Positions 41,840 to 50,659 of a DNA stretch of 64,000 bases are shown piece by piece. The notes under the pieces are model-generated. The model was not told the origin of the DNA. It worked only from the letters and a program-made list of their open reading frames with translations, and ran no database searches. Source of the stretch: Actinoallomurus soli (GTDB taxonomy: Bacteria > Actinomycetota > Actinomycetes > Streptosporangiales > Streptosporangiaceae); assembly GCF_024055715.1 (NCBI RefSeq), contig NZ_JAMXMV010000030.1, forward strand, positions 1-64,000, read 5' to 3'. A program made the position numbers and the translations under genes. Positions within the stretch are counted from its first letter, which is position 1, and the number at the start of each line of letters is the position of its first letter.

Positions 41840-42847
41840 GTGGGGTACCCGTCGTTGACGCCATCGCGAGCGGCGGGCGAGCCTGGGGAGGTGGACGCGC
41901 CCCCGATCTGTTTCGTCGTCTTCGACGGCTTCCAGTCGCTCGACCTCACCGGACCGTACGAGGTGTTCGACCACGCGGGATACCGGTCGCGGATCGTCGC
42001 TCCGCGGGCCGGGCTCGTACGCTCGCGGAGCGGCCTGCCCGTGTACGCCGAGTTCGGGGTGGACGACGTCGACCCCGGCGGTGTCGACACGCTCGTCGTG
42101 GTGGGCGGCGCGGGCGTCGACGCGGCCCGCCTGAACTCCGCGCTGGTCGGCTGGATCGCGGCGGCGGGGGCCACGGCCCGGCGTGTCACGTCCGTGTGCA
42201 GCGGGGTATTCCTGCCGGCGGCGGCGGGACTGCTGCGCGGCCGGCGGGTCACGACCCACTGGAAGCGCCGCGACCAGCTCGCCGCCGAACATCCGGAGCT
42301 GATCGTCGACTGCGATCCGATCTTCATCCGGGACGGCAGGTTCTGGACGTCCGCGGGCGTGACGGCGGGCATGGACCTGGCCCTCGCGCTGGTCGAGGAG
42401 GATCTCGGCCGCGACGTCGCCCACGAGGTGGCCCGCGAGCTGGTCATGTTCCTGCGCCGGCCGGGGAGCCAGTCGCAGTTCAGCGTCCCCCTGTGGTCGG
42501 CGCAGCCGTCGAGCGACCCGATCCGCGCCGTCGTCGACGCGGTGCACGCGTCTCCGGGGGCCCGCCACGGCATCGGGGACCTCGCCGAGAGGGCCGGGCT
42601 GAGCCCTCGTCACCTGCAGCGCCGGTTCACCGCCGAACTCGGCGTGCCGCCGGCGGCGTACGTCGAACGGGTCCGTGTGGAGGCGGCGCGCCGTGCGCTG
42701 GCCGAGGGGGACGACCCGGTCGAGGCCATCGCCCGGCGGTGCGGCTTCGGAACCGCCGAGACGCTGCGCCGGGCGTTCCACCGGCATGTCGGCGTTCCCC
42801 CGTCCGACTACCGGCACCGTTTCCGATCGACCAGGGAGTGCGCGTGA
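41840..42847 (+). CDS. GlxA-like regulator: DJ-1/PfpI domain fused to AraC HTH (335 aa)
   Basis: Residues about 20-200 form a DJ-1/PfpI domain (VVFDGFQSLDLTGPYEVF, VCSGVFLPAAAGLL with its nucleophile-like Cys). About 235-330 is an AraC-type double helix-turn-helix (DLAERAGLSPRHLQRRFTAELG and AIARRCGFGTAETLRRAFHRH). Start at GTG 41840, or GTG 41891 with GGGGAG nearby. The stop overlaps the next start (GTGA), so it is coupled to a PfpI-family enzyme it may control. Confidence 0.86.
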   Translation: MGYPSLTPSRAAGEPGEVDAPPICFVVFDGFQSLDLTGPYEVFDHAGYRSRIVAPRAGLVRSRSGLPVYAEFGVDDVDPGGVDTLVVVGGAGVDAARLNSALVGWIAAAGATARRVTSVCSGVFLPAAAGLLRGRRVTTHWKRRDQLAAEHPELIVDCDPIFIRDGRFWTSAGVTAGMDLALALVEEDLGRDVAHEVARELVMFLRRPGSQSQFSVPLWSAQPSSDPIRAVVDAVHASPGARHGIGDLAERAGLSPRHLQRRFTAELGVPPAAYVERVRVEAARRALAEGDDPVEAIARRCGFGTAETLRRAFHRHVGVPPSDYRHRFRSTRECA

Positions 42848-43443
42848 CCACTTATGGACTACTGCTGTTCGACGACGTGGAGGAACTGGACGTCGTGGGA
42901 CCGTGGGAGGTCTTCACCGCCTCCTCGATGCTCCGCGACGGAGCCGACATCGCGGTGACCATCGCGGAGAAGTCCGGCGTAGTGCGGTGCAGCAAGGGAC
43001 TCCGGGTGCTGGCCGACCACTCCTTCGGCGACCACCCGCCCCTGGACGTCCTGCTGGTGCCCGGCGGCCAGGGCACCCGGCGCGAGGTGTCCAACCCGAC
43101 CCTGATCGACTGGATCGGACGGACCGGCGCGTCCTGGGTCACCGGCGTCTGCACGGGCGCGCTCCTCCTGCACGAGGCCGGGCATGCGCGGGGGCGCCGG
43201 GTGGCGACGCACCACGCCTTCGAGGACACGTTGCAGGCACGAGGGGACGTCACCGTCGTACGCGACGCGCGTTACGTGGTCGACGGGAACCTCGTCACCA
43301 GTCAGGGCGTCTCGGCCGGCATCGACATGGCGCTGTGGCTGATCGGCCGGCTGCACGGCAGGCAGCACGCCCGGGCCGTGCGCCGATACATCCAGTACGA
43401 GCCCGCCCCCCCGTACCTCGCCGACGAACCCCAGGACGCCTGA
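42844..43443 (+). CDS. DJ-1/PfpI family protein, isonitrile-hydratase-like (199 aa)
   Basis: Glutamine-amidotransferase-like fold. TTYGLLLFDDVEELDVVGPWEVF starts the domain, and VTGVCTGALLLHEAGHARGRR has the nucleophile Cys. THHAFEDT and VSAGIDMALWLI follow. This is closest to the isonitrile-hydratase/ThiJ-like group. GTG 42844 overlaps the stop of the GlxA gene, so the two products are made together. Substrate unknown. Confidence 0.83.
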   Translation: MTTYGLLLFDDVEELDVVGPWEVFTASSMLRDGADIAVTIAEKSGVVRCSKGLRVLADHSFGDHPPLDVLLVPGGQGTRREVSNPTLIDWIGRTGASWVTGVCTGALLLHEAGHARGRRVATHHAFEDTLQARGDVTVVRDARYVVDGNLVTSQGVSAGIDMALWLIGRLHGRQHARAVRRYIQYEPAPPYLADEPQDA

Positions 43444-43623
43444 GCGAAAGGTGATGTGGGCAGCGTCACAAGATGGGAGGCTGCGGGGCCGAACGGGCGG
43501 ATGGGCTGCTATGTATGCGGGGTAGGAATCGGATCGCCCATCCGGGCGATCCGGCTCGCCGCGTCGCGTCCGCTAAGGTATATTTGCATCGCAAGTTTCA
43601 CTAAATGGTGTGACGGCGATTTC

Positions 43624-43652
43624 TTGACACTATTACGGCCGACCTCTATAAC
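43624..43652 (+). promoter_or_regulatory. sigma-70-type promoter of the XRE-DUF5753 gene
   Basis: TTGACA (43624-43629), 17 bp, then TATAAC (43647-43652): a near-consensus promoter in an AT-rich patch, 64 bp upstream of the GTG start. Downstream, CGACCGG (43676-43682) and CCGGTCG (43693-43699) form an inverted repeat with a 10-bp loop in the leader, a possible autoregulatory site. Confidence 0.7.
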
Positions 43653-43715
43653 GGCTATGCTGAGGTAGTAACGCTCGACCGGTGAGGTCTCGCCGGTCGG
43701 CTGGGGAGGAACAAG

Positions 43716-44591
43716 GTGCCCGGGCCCGGAAGTGGCACGGTTCGTAACCGCAGACTGGCAACCGAGTTGCGCCGCCTCCGCGAAAGAGCCGAACTGACCG
43801 GCGATGACGTCGCCGACCGACTCGGATGGTCGGCATCGAAGGTCAGCCGTATCGAGAATGCCCGCCAAGCCCCCCGTCTGGGAGACGTGAGGAGCTTGCT
43901 GGATCTCTACGGTGTCGAGGGCTCCTATCGGGACCAACTGCTCCAGCTGGCCCGGGACGCCGTTCGAAAGGGCTGGTGGGAGGCGTATTCGGACGCCCTC
44001 CCCGAGCAGTACGCCTCCTACATCGGGCTCGAGATGGAGGCGGAGGAGATCCTCCAGTGGGAGACCCAGGTCGTGCCCGGCCTGCTGCAGACGGAGGCGT
44101 ACGCCTCGGCCGTCGAGCAGTGGTCGCACTCGATCGAGGTCATCCCGCCGAGCCGGGTCGACGCGCGTGTGGAGACTCGGCTGGCGCGGCAGTCCGTGCT
44201 CAAGCGCGAGACGCCGCTGCGGCTGTCCCTCGTCCTGGACGAGTCGACGCTGGTGCGCCGGTACGGAGACGCGAGCGTCATGCGCGAGCAGCTCGAACGT
44301 CTCGTGGAGCTGGCCGAGCTGCCCAACGTCACACTTCAAGTGCTTCCACTTGATGGGCCCCATCCGATCGCCACGGGGTCCTTCACGCTTCTGCAGTTCC
44401 CGCAGGTCGGGGGCATCAAGTTCCATGATGTGATCTATATCGAGCATCAGAACGGCTGCTCGTATCTCGAAGAAGAGACCGAGACCTACCGGCATCGGCT
44501 CAGTTTCGAACGACTCAGTGCAGAGGCGCTCCCGCCTGCCGAATCCGTGGAAATGATCTCCAGGATCGCCCGGGATGCGTGGGGATCTTAA
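43716..44591 (+). CDS. XRE-type regulator with DUF5753 domain (291 aa)
   Basis: Helix-turn-helix at about 14-70 (LRRLRERAELTGDDVADRLGWSASKVSRIENARQAP). The rest is a DUF5753 domain with its usual anchors: WWEAYSDALPEQYASYIGLE, QWETQVVPGLLQTEAYA, LPNVTLQVLPL and FTLLQFP. GTG 43716 follows GGGGAGGA. Actinobacterial regulators of this kind are nearly always followed by a small DUF397 gene, seen here 22 bp downstream. These pairs act in development or antibiotic control (WhiJ-type); the precise target is unknown. Confidence 0.9.
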   Translation: MPGPGSGTVRNRRLATELRRLRERAELTGDDVADRLGWSASKVSRIENARQAPRLGDVRSLLDLYGVEGSYRDQLLQLARDAVRKGWWEAYSDALPEQYASYIGLEMEAEEILQWETQVVPGLLQTEAYASAVEQWSHSIEVIPPSRVDARVETRLARQSVLKRETPLRLSLVLDESTLVRRYGDASVMREQLERLVELAELPNVTLQVLPLDGPHPIATGSFTLLQFPQVGGIKFHDVIYIEHQNGCSYLEEETETYRHRLSFERLSAEALPPAESVEMISRIARDAWGS

Positions 44592-44613
44592 TAAATACCG
44601 AAGGGGGGTGATA

Positions 44614-44751
44614 ATGATGGACCAGGCAACCAGGCATCCCGGCGTCATCTGGCGCAAAGGGTCTCGGAGCATGGCCAACGGCGCATGCGTCGAGGTCGCG
44701 TCGGTGCCGCAGGCCGCGTCGGAGGACGACGTGGCTCGGGCGGCGGAGTAG
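44614..44751 (+). CDS. short DUF397 protein, C-terminally truncated (45 aa)
   Basis: Follows the XRE-DUF5753 gene by 22 bp, after AAGGGGGG. The product contains VIWRKGSRSMANGACVEVAS, the first half of DUF397 (W-R/H-K-S-S...CVEVA). The usual second half, with the VAVRDSKDP-like core and the C-terminal W..F, is missing: TAG comes at residue 46 after an acidic DDVARAAE tail. DUF397 proteins are about 60-70 aa. It may be a decayed or divergent partner. Two ATGs start the frame (44614, 44617). Confidence 0.6.
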   Translation: MMDQATRHPGVIWRKGSRSMANGACVEVASVPQAASEDDVARAAE

Positions 44752-44952
44752 CGCCACAACTGAAAAACGACGAATAACTTGTATCGCTCGCAATAGCAAT
44801 ATTGTGAGCGTTTGTGCGTGAATAGCAGTAATGACGGCCCACTTCCCTCGCGGCGCGGCGAGGGAAGTGGACCGATCGGGATCGGCCGCCACGCCGCTCC
44901 CGGACCGACGAGCGCTCGCCGGAGAACGGCGGTACCCGGCCGGGGAACGCGC

Positions 44953-45912
44953 TCAGCCGAGGAAGTCGAACCGCCTGGCCGGTCCCGCGGCCCGGTAGGC
45001 CGCCCAGCTGAGCGCCAGGTCCTGCCACGGCAGGCCGACGGGCGCGTAGACGGTGACCTCGGACGGGTCCGTGCGACCCGGGGCCACGCCGCGCAGCACG
45101 TCCGCGAGCACACCGGCCGCGTGCTCGCGCCCGAGACCGGCGTTGCCGAGCGCTCCCATCGCGACGGCGAGGTCGAGGTCGTCGACGAACGTACGGCTCG
45201 CCCGCAGCAGATCGGCCGAGATCTCCGCCTTGCCGGGCTCGTCCGCGCCGAGGGAGGTGACGTGCGCACCCGCGCCGACGTCACCGGCGTGCAGCAGCGG
45301 TGTTCTCGCCCAGGTCGCCGTCACGATGATGCCCGCCTCCGCGACGCCGGACGGGACACCCTGCCCGGCCCGCGTCGGCACCGCCCGGCCACCGTGCCGG
45401 GCGGCGAAGGCGGCGGCCCGCTCCGGGGAGATGTCGGTGACGACCAGCTCGCGGATCGGCCGCAGGCGGCGCAGGCCGGTGACCACGAGGTCGGCCTGGG
45501 CGCCCGCTCCGATGACGGCGACGGTGTCCGCGTCTGGCCGGGCGAGCGCGTCGGTGCCCAGCGCCGCGGCCAGGCCGGTGCGCCAGGCGGTCACCGTGGC
45601 CGAGTCGAGCAGCGCGAGCAGTTCCCCGGTCCGCAGGTCGTGCAGGCAGACGACACCCCGCAACGCGGGCGTCGCGTCCGGGAACTTGGCGTTGACCTTC
45701 ACCGTGTAGGCCGGCACGCCCTCGATGAGGCCGGGGATGAGCGCGGTCGCGGTGCCGGGCCCGGGCAGGTCCGTCCGGACACGCTGGGGCCGTACGGGGC
45801 CGGAGGACGCCAGGAAGCCCGCGCGGAGCGCGTCCAGGCACGCCCGGGGGTCGAGGAGCGTCTCCAGATCGCTGCGGCTGAACAGTACGGTCACCGGACG
45901 ATCTTCGTTCAT
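44953..45912 (-). CDS. ornithine cyclodeaminase/mu-crystallin family protein (319 aa)
   Basis: NAD(P)-dependent OCD/mu-crystallin fold. The N-terminal part has GLIEGVPAYTVKVNAKFPDATPALRGVV with the substrate Lys. The Rossmann loop is TVAVIGAGAQADL (about 130-142), then VVTDISPERA and SLGADEPGKAEI. The family includes ornithine cyclodeaminase, ketimine reductases and amino-acid dehydrogenases used in siderophore or natural-product routes. ATG 45912 is used; the open frame above it is a shadow. Divergent from selA across 295 bp. Confidence 0.86.
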   Translation of the reverse strand: MNEDRPVTVLFSRSDLETLLDPRACLDALRAGFLASSGPVRPQRVRTDLPGPGTATALIPGLIEGVPAYTVKVNAKFPDATPALRGVVCLHDLRTGELLALLDSATVTAWRTGLAAALGTDALARPDADTVAVIGAGAQADLVVTGLRRLRPIRELVVTDISPERAAAFAARHGGRAVPTRAGQGVPSGVAEAGIIVTATWARTPLLHAGDVGAGAHVTSLGADEPGKAEISADLLRASRTFVDDLDLAVAMGALGNAGLGREHAAGVLADVLRGVAPGRTDPSEVTVYAPVGLPWQDLALSWAAYRAAGPARRFDFLG

Positions 45913-46044
45913 CCGCGCGCCTGAGGGACACCGCAGGGGCGTCCTGAGCGCCGGCGGAACGTCCGGAGGCCGGGAAGGCGGGAGAACGACGCCCGGGGAC
46001 GGGGCGGGAGGGGAGTGTCCGAGGCGTGAAGGGGGCCGGAGGGG

Positions 46045-46124
46045 CGCCCCCCCGGGGCCGGGGCTCCCCGGGGAGGCGCCCCTCCGGCCCCGGGGAGGCG
46101 CCCCCCGGGGCCGGGGCTCCCCGG
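46045..46124. repeat. GC-rich direct repeat upstream of selA
   Basis: A 27-bp block (CGCCCCCC..GGCTCCCCGG) at 46045-46071 recurs at 46099-46124, with one C missing. The intervening bases are complementary to both, so strong hairpins can form. This occupies the middle of the 295-bp gap between the divergent ocd-like gene and selA. Role unknown; a structured leader or recombination product. Confidence 0.7.
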
Positions 46125-46207
46125 CAGGCGTACGGCGGCGGGAGACGCGGCGACCGGGGGCCGAGCCGTCTTGGCGTCCGGGGCCGTGCTGGTCATAGGT
46201 TTCTGCC

Positions 46208-47512
46208 ATGGACTCTCGACGCCGGGTTCCGCGTACGGACGCCGTGCTCGCCGACCCGCGGCTCGCCGAGGCGAGTCTCCGGCTGGGGCGGGGGATCGTG
46301 AAGTCCGCCGTCGTGGCGGCGCAGGAGCGGGCGCGGCGCGGCGAGATCGCCGCCGAGAGCGTCGCCGACGCGGCCGTGGCGGCCCTGCCGTCCCACGCCG
46401 CGACGCTGCGCCCGGTGATCAACGCGACGGGCGTCCTGCTGCACACCAACCTGGGCCGCGCCCCGCTGTCCGCCGCAGCCCGGGAGGCGGTGCTCGCCGC
46501 CGCCGGCTGCACGGACGTCGAGTACGACCTGGAGACGGGGCGCCGGGCCCGGCGAGGCGGCGGCGCCCTGGCCGCACTCCTGGAGGCGTGCCCGGCCGCC
46601 GAAGCGGCCCACGTCGTCAACAACAACGCGGCCGCCCTGGTGCTGGCCTCCACCGCCCTCGGCCGCGACCGGGAGATCGTCATCAGCCGCGGCGAGATGG
46701 TGGAGATCGGGGACGGCTTCCGCCTCCCCGACCTGCTCGTCTCCACCGGCGCACGGCTTCGCGAGGTCGGCACGACCAACCGCACGACCGCCGCCGACTA
46801 CGCGGCCGCGGTCGGCCCCGAGACGGGGTTCGTGCTCAAGGTGCACCCGTCCAATTTCCGCATCGAGGGGTTCACCGCGCAGGCGCCGGTGCGCGAGCTG
46901 GCGGGGCTCGGCGTCCCGGTCGTGGTCGACATCGGCTCCGGGCTGCTCGCCCCGGACCCGGCCCTGCCCGAAGAGCCGGACGCCGCCACCGCCCTGCGGG
47001 ACGGCGCCGACCTCGTCACCGCCAGCGGCGACAAGCTGCTGGGCGGCCCGCAGGCCGGCGTGCTCCTCGGCCGCACGGACCTCGTCGAACGCCTGCGGCG
47101 CCACCCCCTCGCCCGTGCGCTCCGCGTCGACAAGCTGACCCTCGCCGCGCTGGAGGCCACCGTCCGCGGTCCCCGTACGCCCACCGACGAGGCCCTGCAC
47201 GCGGACGTTCGCGTCCTGCGCCTGCGGGCCGAGCGGCTCGCCAAGGGCCTCCCGGAGCACGACGCGCTGGCCGTCGAGTCGACCGCCCGGGTCGGCGGCG
47301 GGGGAGCGCCCGGGGTCGGACTGCCCAGCGCGGCCGTCAGCCTGCCGGCGTCGTACGCCGTCCCGCTCCGCCGGGCCGGCGTCGTCGGACGGCTGGAGTC
47401 CGGCCGTCTCCTCCTCGACCTTCGTACCGTTCCCGCCGACCTCGACGACGGCGAACTGGCGCGGCGGATCGAACGGGCGGTCGCGGCGGGGGAGGAACGC
47501 CCATGCACGTGA
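46208..47512 (+). CDS. selA: SelA, L-seryl-tRNA(Sec) selenium transferase (434 aa)
   Basis: PLP enzyme converting Ser-tRNA(Sec) to Sec-tRNA(Sec) with selenophosphate. Seen: VINATGVLLHTNLGRAPLS (about 75-93), ARRGGGALAALL, VVNNNAAALVLA, GEMVEIGDGFRLPD, and the PLP lysine in SGDKLLGGPQAG (about K276). Length is typical of bacterial SelA. ATG 46208 has only a weak site. The stop overlaps selB by 10 nt, so the two are translated together. Together with selD, selC and selB in this window it completes the Sec machinery. Confidence 0.95.
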   Translation: MDSRRRVPRTDAVLADPRLAEASLRLGRGIVKSAVVAAQERARRGEIAAESVADAAVAALPSHAATLRPVINATGVLLHTNLGRAPLSAAAREAVLAAAGCTDVEYDLETGRRARRGGGALAALLEACPAAEAAHVVNNNAAALVLASTALGRDREIVISRGEMVEIGDGFRLPDLLVSTGARLREVGTTNRTTAADYAAAVGPETGFVLKVHPSNFRIEGFTAQAPVRELAGLGVPVVVDIGSGLLAPDPALPEEPDAATALRDGADLVTASGDKLLGGPQAGVLLGRTDLVERLRRHPLARALRVDKLTLAALEATVRGPRTPTDEALHADVRVLRLRAERLAKGLPEHDALAVESTARVGGGGAPGVGLPSAAVSLPASYAVPLRRAGVVGRLESGRLLLDLRTVPADLDDGELARRIERAVAAGEERPCT

Positions 47513-49233
47513 TCGCCACCGCGGGCCACGTCGACCACGGCAAGTCCACGCTCGTACGGGCGCTGACCGGGATGGAGCCGGACCGGTGGGCCGAGGAGCG
47601 CCGGCGCGGCATGACCATCGGCCTCGGGTACGCCTGGACGACGCTGCCGTCGGGGGACCGGATCGCGCTCGTCGACGTGCCGGGCCACGAGCGGTTCGTC
47701 ACCACCATGCTGGCCGGCGTCGGGCCGGTGCCCGCCGTCATGTTCGTGGTCGCCGCCGACGAGGGCTGGATGCCGCAGTCCGCCGAGCACCTCGCGGCGA
47801 TCGACGCCCTCGGCGTCCGCCACGGCCTGCTCGTCGTCACCCGCGCCGACCTCGCCGACCCCGCCGCCGCCCGCGACGAGGCGGCGGCGGAGATCGCCCG
47901 TACCGGCCTCGGGCGGGTCGAGGCGGTCACCGTGAGCGGCGCCACGGGCGAGGGGCTGCCCGCCCTGCGGGACGCCCTCGACCGGCTCGTCGCCCGCCTT
48001 CCCGCCCCCGACGCCACCGCGCCCGTACGTGTCTGGGTGGACCGGGCGTTCACGATCAAGGGCAGCGGCACGGTGGTCACCGGCACCCTGCCCGCGGGGA
48101 CGCTCCGCGTCGGCGACGAACTGCGGCTCGACGGCCGCCCGGTACGCGTCCGGGCCCTGCAGACGCTGAAGGAGACCACCGAGACCGTCTCCGCCGTCGC
48201 CCGGGTCGCGATCAACCTGCGCGGCGTCGACCGCGACCAGGTCGCGCGCGGCATGGCGCTGACGAGCGACGAGTGGACCGTCACCGATCTCGTCGACGTC
48301 CGCGTCCACGGGACCGAGGCGTCGGCGCTGCCCCGCGAGCCGGTCCTGCACATCGGCTCCGCCGCCGTCCCCGTACGCCTCCGTCCACTGGGGGAGGACA
48401 CGGCACGGCTGGCGTTGACCCGGCCGCTGCCGCTGCACATCGGCGACCGCGCGCTCCTGCGCGACCCCGGCGCCCGGCGCGTCGCGGGGGTGACCGTCCT
48501 CGACGTACGGCCCCCGGTGCTGCGGCGGCGCGGCGCCGCCGTCGACCGCGCCCGCGAACTGGCGGCCGGGGTCCCGGACGCCGGGGCACTGCTGCGCCGG
48601 TACGGCCTGGTCCGAATTCCCGACCTCCAGGCCATGGGCGTCGCCCCCGAGGGCGAGCCGGTCGCCGGGGACTGGCTCGCCGACCCGGAGCACTGGGCGG
48701 GGCTGCGCCGCAGGCTGGCCGAGGAGGTCGAGCGCCACGACGCCGCCGACCCGCTCGACCCGGGGCTCCCGGTCGAAGCGGCGCGCGGCCTGCTGGGCGT
48801 GCCCGACCGGCGGCTGGTCGACGCGCTGGCCCGCCCGCCGCTCCGCCTGGACGGCGGCCGGGTGCGCGGTCCGGCCGAGGCCGGCCTCCCGGCGCCGGTG
48901 GCGGGCGCGCTCCGGCGGCTGCGCGACGATCTCGAGAAGGACCCGTTCCACGCTCCGGAGGCCGGCCGGCTCGCGGAGCTGGGCCTCACCGGCCGCGCCC
49001 TCGCCGCCGCCGTACGCGCGGGCGCGCTGCTGAGGATCGCCGACGGCATCGTCCTGCTGCCCGGAGCGGACACCGACGCCGCCCGCCTGCTGGCCGGGCT
49101 GCCGCAGCCGTTCACGGTCAGCGAGGCCCGCCGCGCGCTCGGCACCAGCCGGCGGGTCGCCGTCCCGCTGCTGGAACACCTCGACCGGCGGGGCCTCACC
49201 GAACGCGCCGGGGACCGGCGCCGCGTCCGCTGA
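47503..49233 (+). CDS. selB: SelB, selenocysteine-specific elongation factor (576 aa)
   Basis: GTPase that carries Sec-tRNA to UGA by binding the SECIS hairpin. N-terminal EF-Tu-like domain: GHVDHGKST (8-16), DVPGH, and a switch I of RRGMTIGLGYAW. Beta-barrel domains II-III follow (about 175-340, FTIKGSGTVVTGT). The C-terminal ~230 residues are the winged-helix RNA-binding part (ending FTVSEARRALGTSRRVAVPLLEHLDRRGL). The canonical effector segment is altered. ATG 47503 lies inside the end of selA behind GGGGAGG. Length is normal for actinobacteria. Confidence 0.94.
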   Translation: MHVIATAGHVDHGKSTLVRALTGMEPDRWAEERRRGMTIGLGYAWTTLPSGDRIALVDVPGHERFVTTMLAGVGPVPAVMFVVAADEGWMPQSAEHLAAIDALGVRHGLLVVTRADLADPAAARDEAAAEIARTGLGRVEAVTVSGATGEGLPALRDALDRLVARLPAPDATAPVRVWVDRAFTIKGSGTVVTGTLPAGTLRVGDELRLDGRPVRVRALQTLKETTETVSAVARVAINLRGVDRDQVARGMALTSDEWTVTDLVDVRVHGTEASALPREPVLHIGSAAVPVRLRPLGEDTARLALTRPLPLHIGDRALLRDPGARRVAGVTVLDVRPPVLRRRGAAVDRARELAAGVPDAGALLRRYGLVRIPDLQAMGVAPEGEPVAGDWLADPEHWAGLRRRLAEEVERHDAADPLDPGLPVEAARGLLGVPDRRLVDALARPPLRLDGGRVRGPAEAGLPAPVAGALRRLRDDLEKDPFHAPEAGRLAELGLTGRALAAAVRAGALLRIADGIVLLPGADTDAARLLAGLPQPFTVSEARRALGTSRRVAVPLLEHLDRRGLTERAGDRRRVR

Positions 49234-49325
49234 GACCTCCCACCGGGCATTAATTCGGTTGAACCGGGCACCGCCTGTCTGGCGTCATAGACCCGGCTCA
49301 CCGATGATCTGGAGAGGAGATGGTG

Positions 49326-50519
49326 ATGCCGTACCGCACGATGAAGGGCGGCCACGTTCCGATCCGGATGTGGACCGACCCGGCGGACGTCGAGACGGTC
49401 GCGCTCGACCAGCTGCGCAATGTGTCCAACCTGCCGTGGGTGCACGGCCTCGCGGTCATGCCCGACGTGCACTACGGAAAGGGCGCGACGGTCGGCTCGG
49501 TGATCGCGATGCGCGACGCCGTCGCGCCGGCCGCGGTCGGGGTGGACATCGGCTGCGGGATGACCGCGGTCAAGTCCAGCCTCACGGTCGAGGACCTCCC
49601 CGAGGATCTGAGCCGCCTGCGCGCGAAGATCGAGAAGGCCGTCCCGGTGGGGCGCGGGGCGCACAAGACGCCCATCGACCCGTCCGCGATCCCCGGGCTC
49701 AAGGAACGCGGCTGGTACGACTTCTGGAGCCGGTACGACGAGCTGGCGCCGGTGGCGCGGTCCCGCCGGGGCAAGGCGTCATCGCAGCTCGGCACGCTCG
49801 GCTCGGGCAACCACTTCCTGGAGGTGTGCGCCGACGACGAGGGCTCGGTCTGGATCGTGCTGCACTCCGGCTCCCGCAACATCGGCAAGGAACTGGCGGA
49901 GTACCACATCGAGGCCGCGATGCGCCTGCCGCACAACCAGGATCTGCCCGACCGCGACTTGGCGGTCTTCGTCAACGGCACGCGCAGGATGGAGGAGTAC
50001 CGCCGGGACCTGTTCTGGGCGCAGGACTACGCGCGGCGCAACCGCGCCGTGATGATGGCCCTCACGCAGAACGTCGTCACGCGGTTCTTCGCCGGCAAGC
50101 GGGTCCGCTGGGAGGACGTCATCTCCTGCCACCACAACTACGTGGCCGAGGAGGTCTACGACGATGTCGAGCTGCTCGTCACCCGCAAGGGCGCGATCCG
50201 CGCGGGCGACGGCGACCTCGGCATCATCCCCGGCTCGATGGCGACCGGCACGTACATCGTGCGCGGCCTCGGCAACGAGAAGGCGTTCAACTCCGCGTCG
50301 CACGGCGCGGGCCGGCGGATGAGCCGTAACCAGGCGAAGCGCTCGTTCACCGTGGACGACCTGATCGAGCAGACCAGGGGCGTGGAGTGCCGGAAGGACT
50401 CCGGGGTGATCGACGAGATCCCGGGGGCGTACAAGGACATCGAGTCCGTGATCGAGGCGCAGTCCGACCTCGTGGAGGTCGTCGCCCACCTGCGCCAGCT
50501 GATCTGCGTGAAGGGCTGA
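49326..50519 (+). CDS. rtcB: RtcB-family RNA-splicing ligase (397 aa)
   Basis: RtcB joins 2',3'-cyclic phosphate (or 3'-phosphate) and 5'-OH RNA ends using GTP and Mn2+. Seen: VMPDVHYGKGATVGSVIAM, VGVDIGCGMTAVKSSL (metal-binding Asp and Cys), LGSGNHFLEVCADD, LHSGSRNIG, SCHHNYVAEE, the guanylation-type SHGAGRRMSR His and the C-terminal DIESVIEAQSDLVEVV. Start at 49326 is favoured over 49320, which abuts the GGAGAGGAG site. It is 92 bp after selB on the same strand. A tRNA-repair role near tRNA-Sec use is only a guess. Confidence 0.9.
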   Translation: MPYRTMKGGHVPIRMWTDPADVETVALDQLRNVSNLPWVHGLAVMPDVHYGKGATVGSVIAMRDAVAPAAVGVDIGCGMTAVKSSLTVEDLPEDLSRLRAKIEKAVPVGRGAHKTPIDPSAIPGLKERGWYDFWSRYDELAPVARSRRGKASSQLGTLGSGNHFLEVCADDEGSVWIVLHSGSRNIGKELAEYHIEAAMRLPHNQDLPDRDLAVFVNGTRRMEEYRRDLFWAQDYARRNRAVMMALTQNVVTRFFAGKRVRWEDVISCHHNYVAEEVYDDVELLVTRKGAIRAGDGDLGIIPGSMATGTYIVRGLGNEKAFNSASHGAGRRMSRNQAKRSFTVDDLIEQTRGVECRKDSGVIDEIPGAYKDIESVIEAQSDLVEVVAHLRQLICVKG

Positions 50520-50525
50520 GAGATT

Positions 50526-50614
50526 CCCGCCGGGTCGCGGCCCGGCGGGGACCTCGAAGGGCTCACCGGGAGCCGTTGAGCCGTCCCCACCGGGAAGGTG
50601 GGGACGGCTCCGGC
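50526..50614. repeat. multi-hairpin repeat, copy 1
   Basis: Three hairpins in a row: CCCGCCGGG/CCCGGCGGG (50526-50549), GGCTC-ACCGG-GAGCC (50560-50574) and a 14-bp stem GAGCCGTCCCCACC/GGTGGGGACGGCTC (50578-50610) with loop GGGAA. Located right after rtcB and before the methyltransferase. A close copy lies at 51649-51730. It may terminate rtcB, but the extent of similarity suggests a dispersed element. Confidence 0.8.
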
Positions 50615-50659
50615 GTATCCATGACGTGGGGGGTGGCCGCGCGAGGCAAGGATTGGGCG

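Noticed and set aside
43456-43668. A 70-codon frame in the promoter region of the XRE gene
   Set aside because: It runs across the -35/-10 promoter elements and has no family signature.
46798-49664. Long minus-strand frames opposite selA and selB
   Set aside because: Arg/Ala/Pro/Gly-rich products with no motifs; selA and selB are unmistakable on the plus strand.
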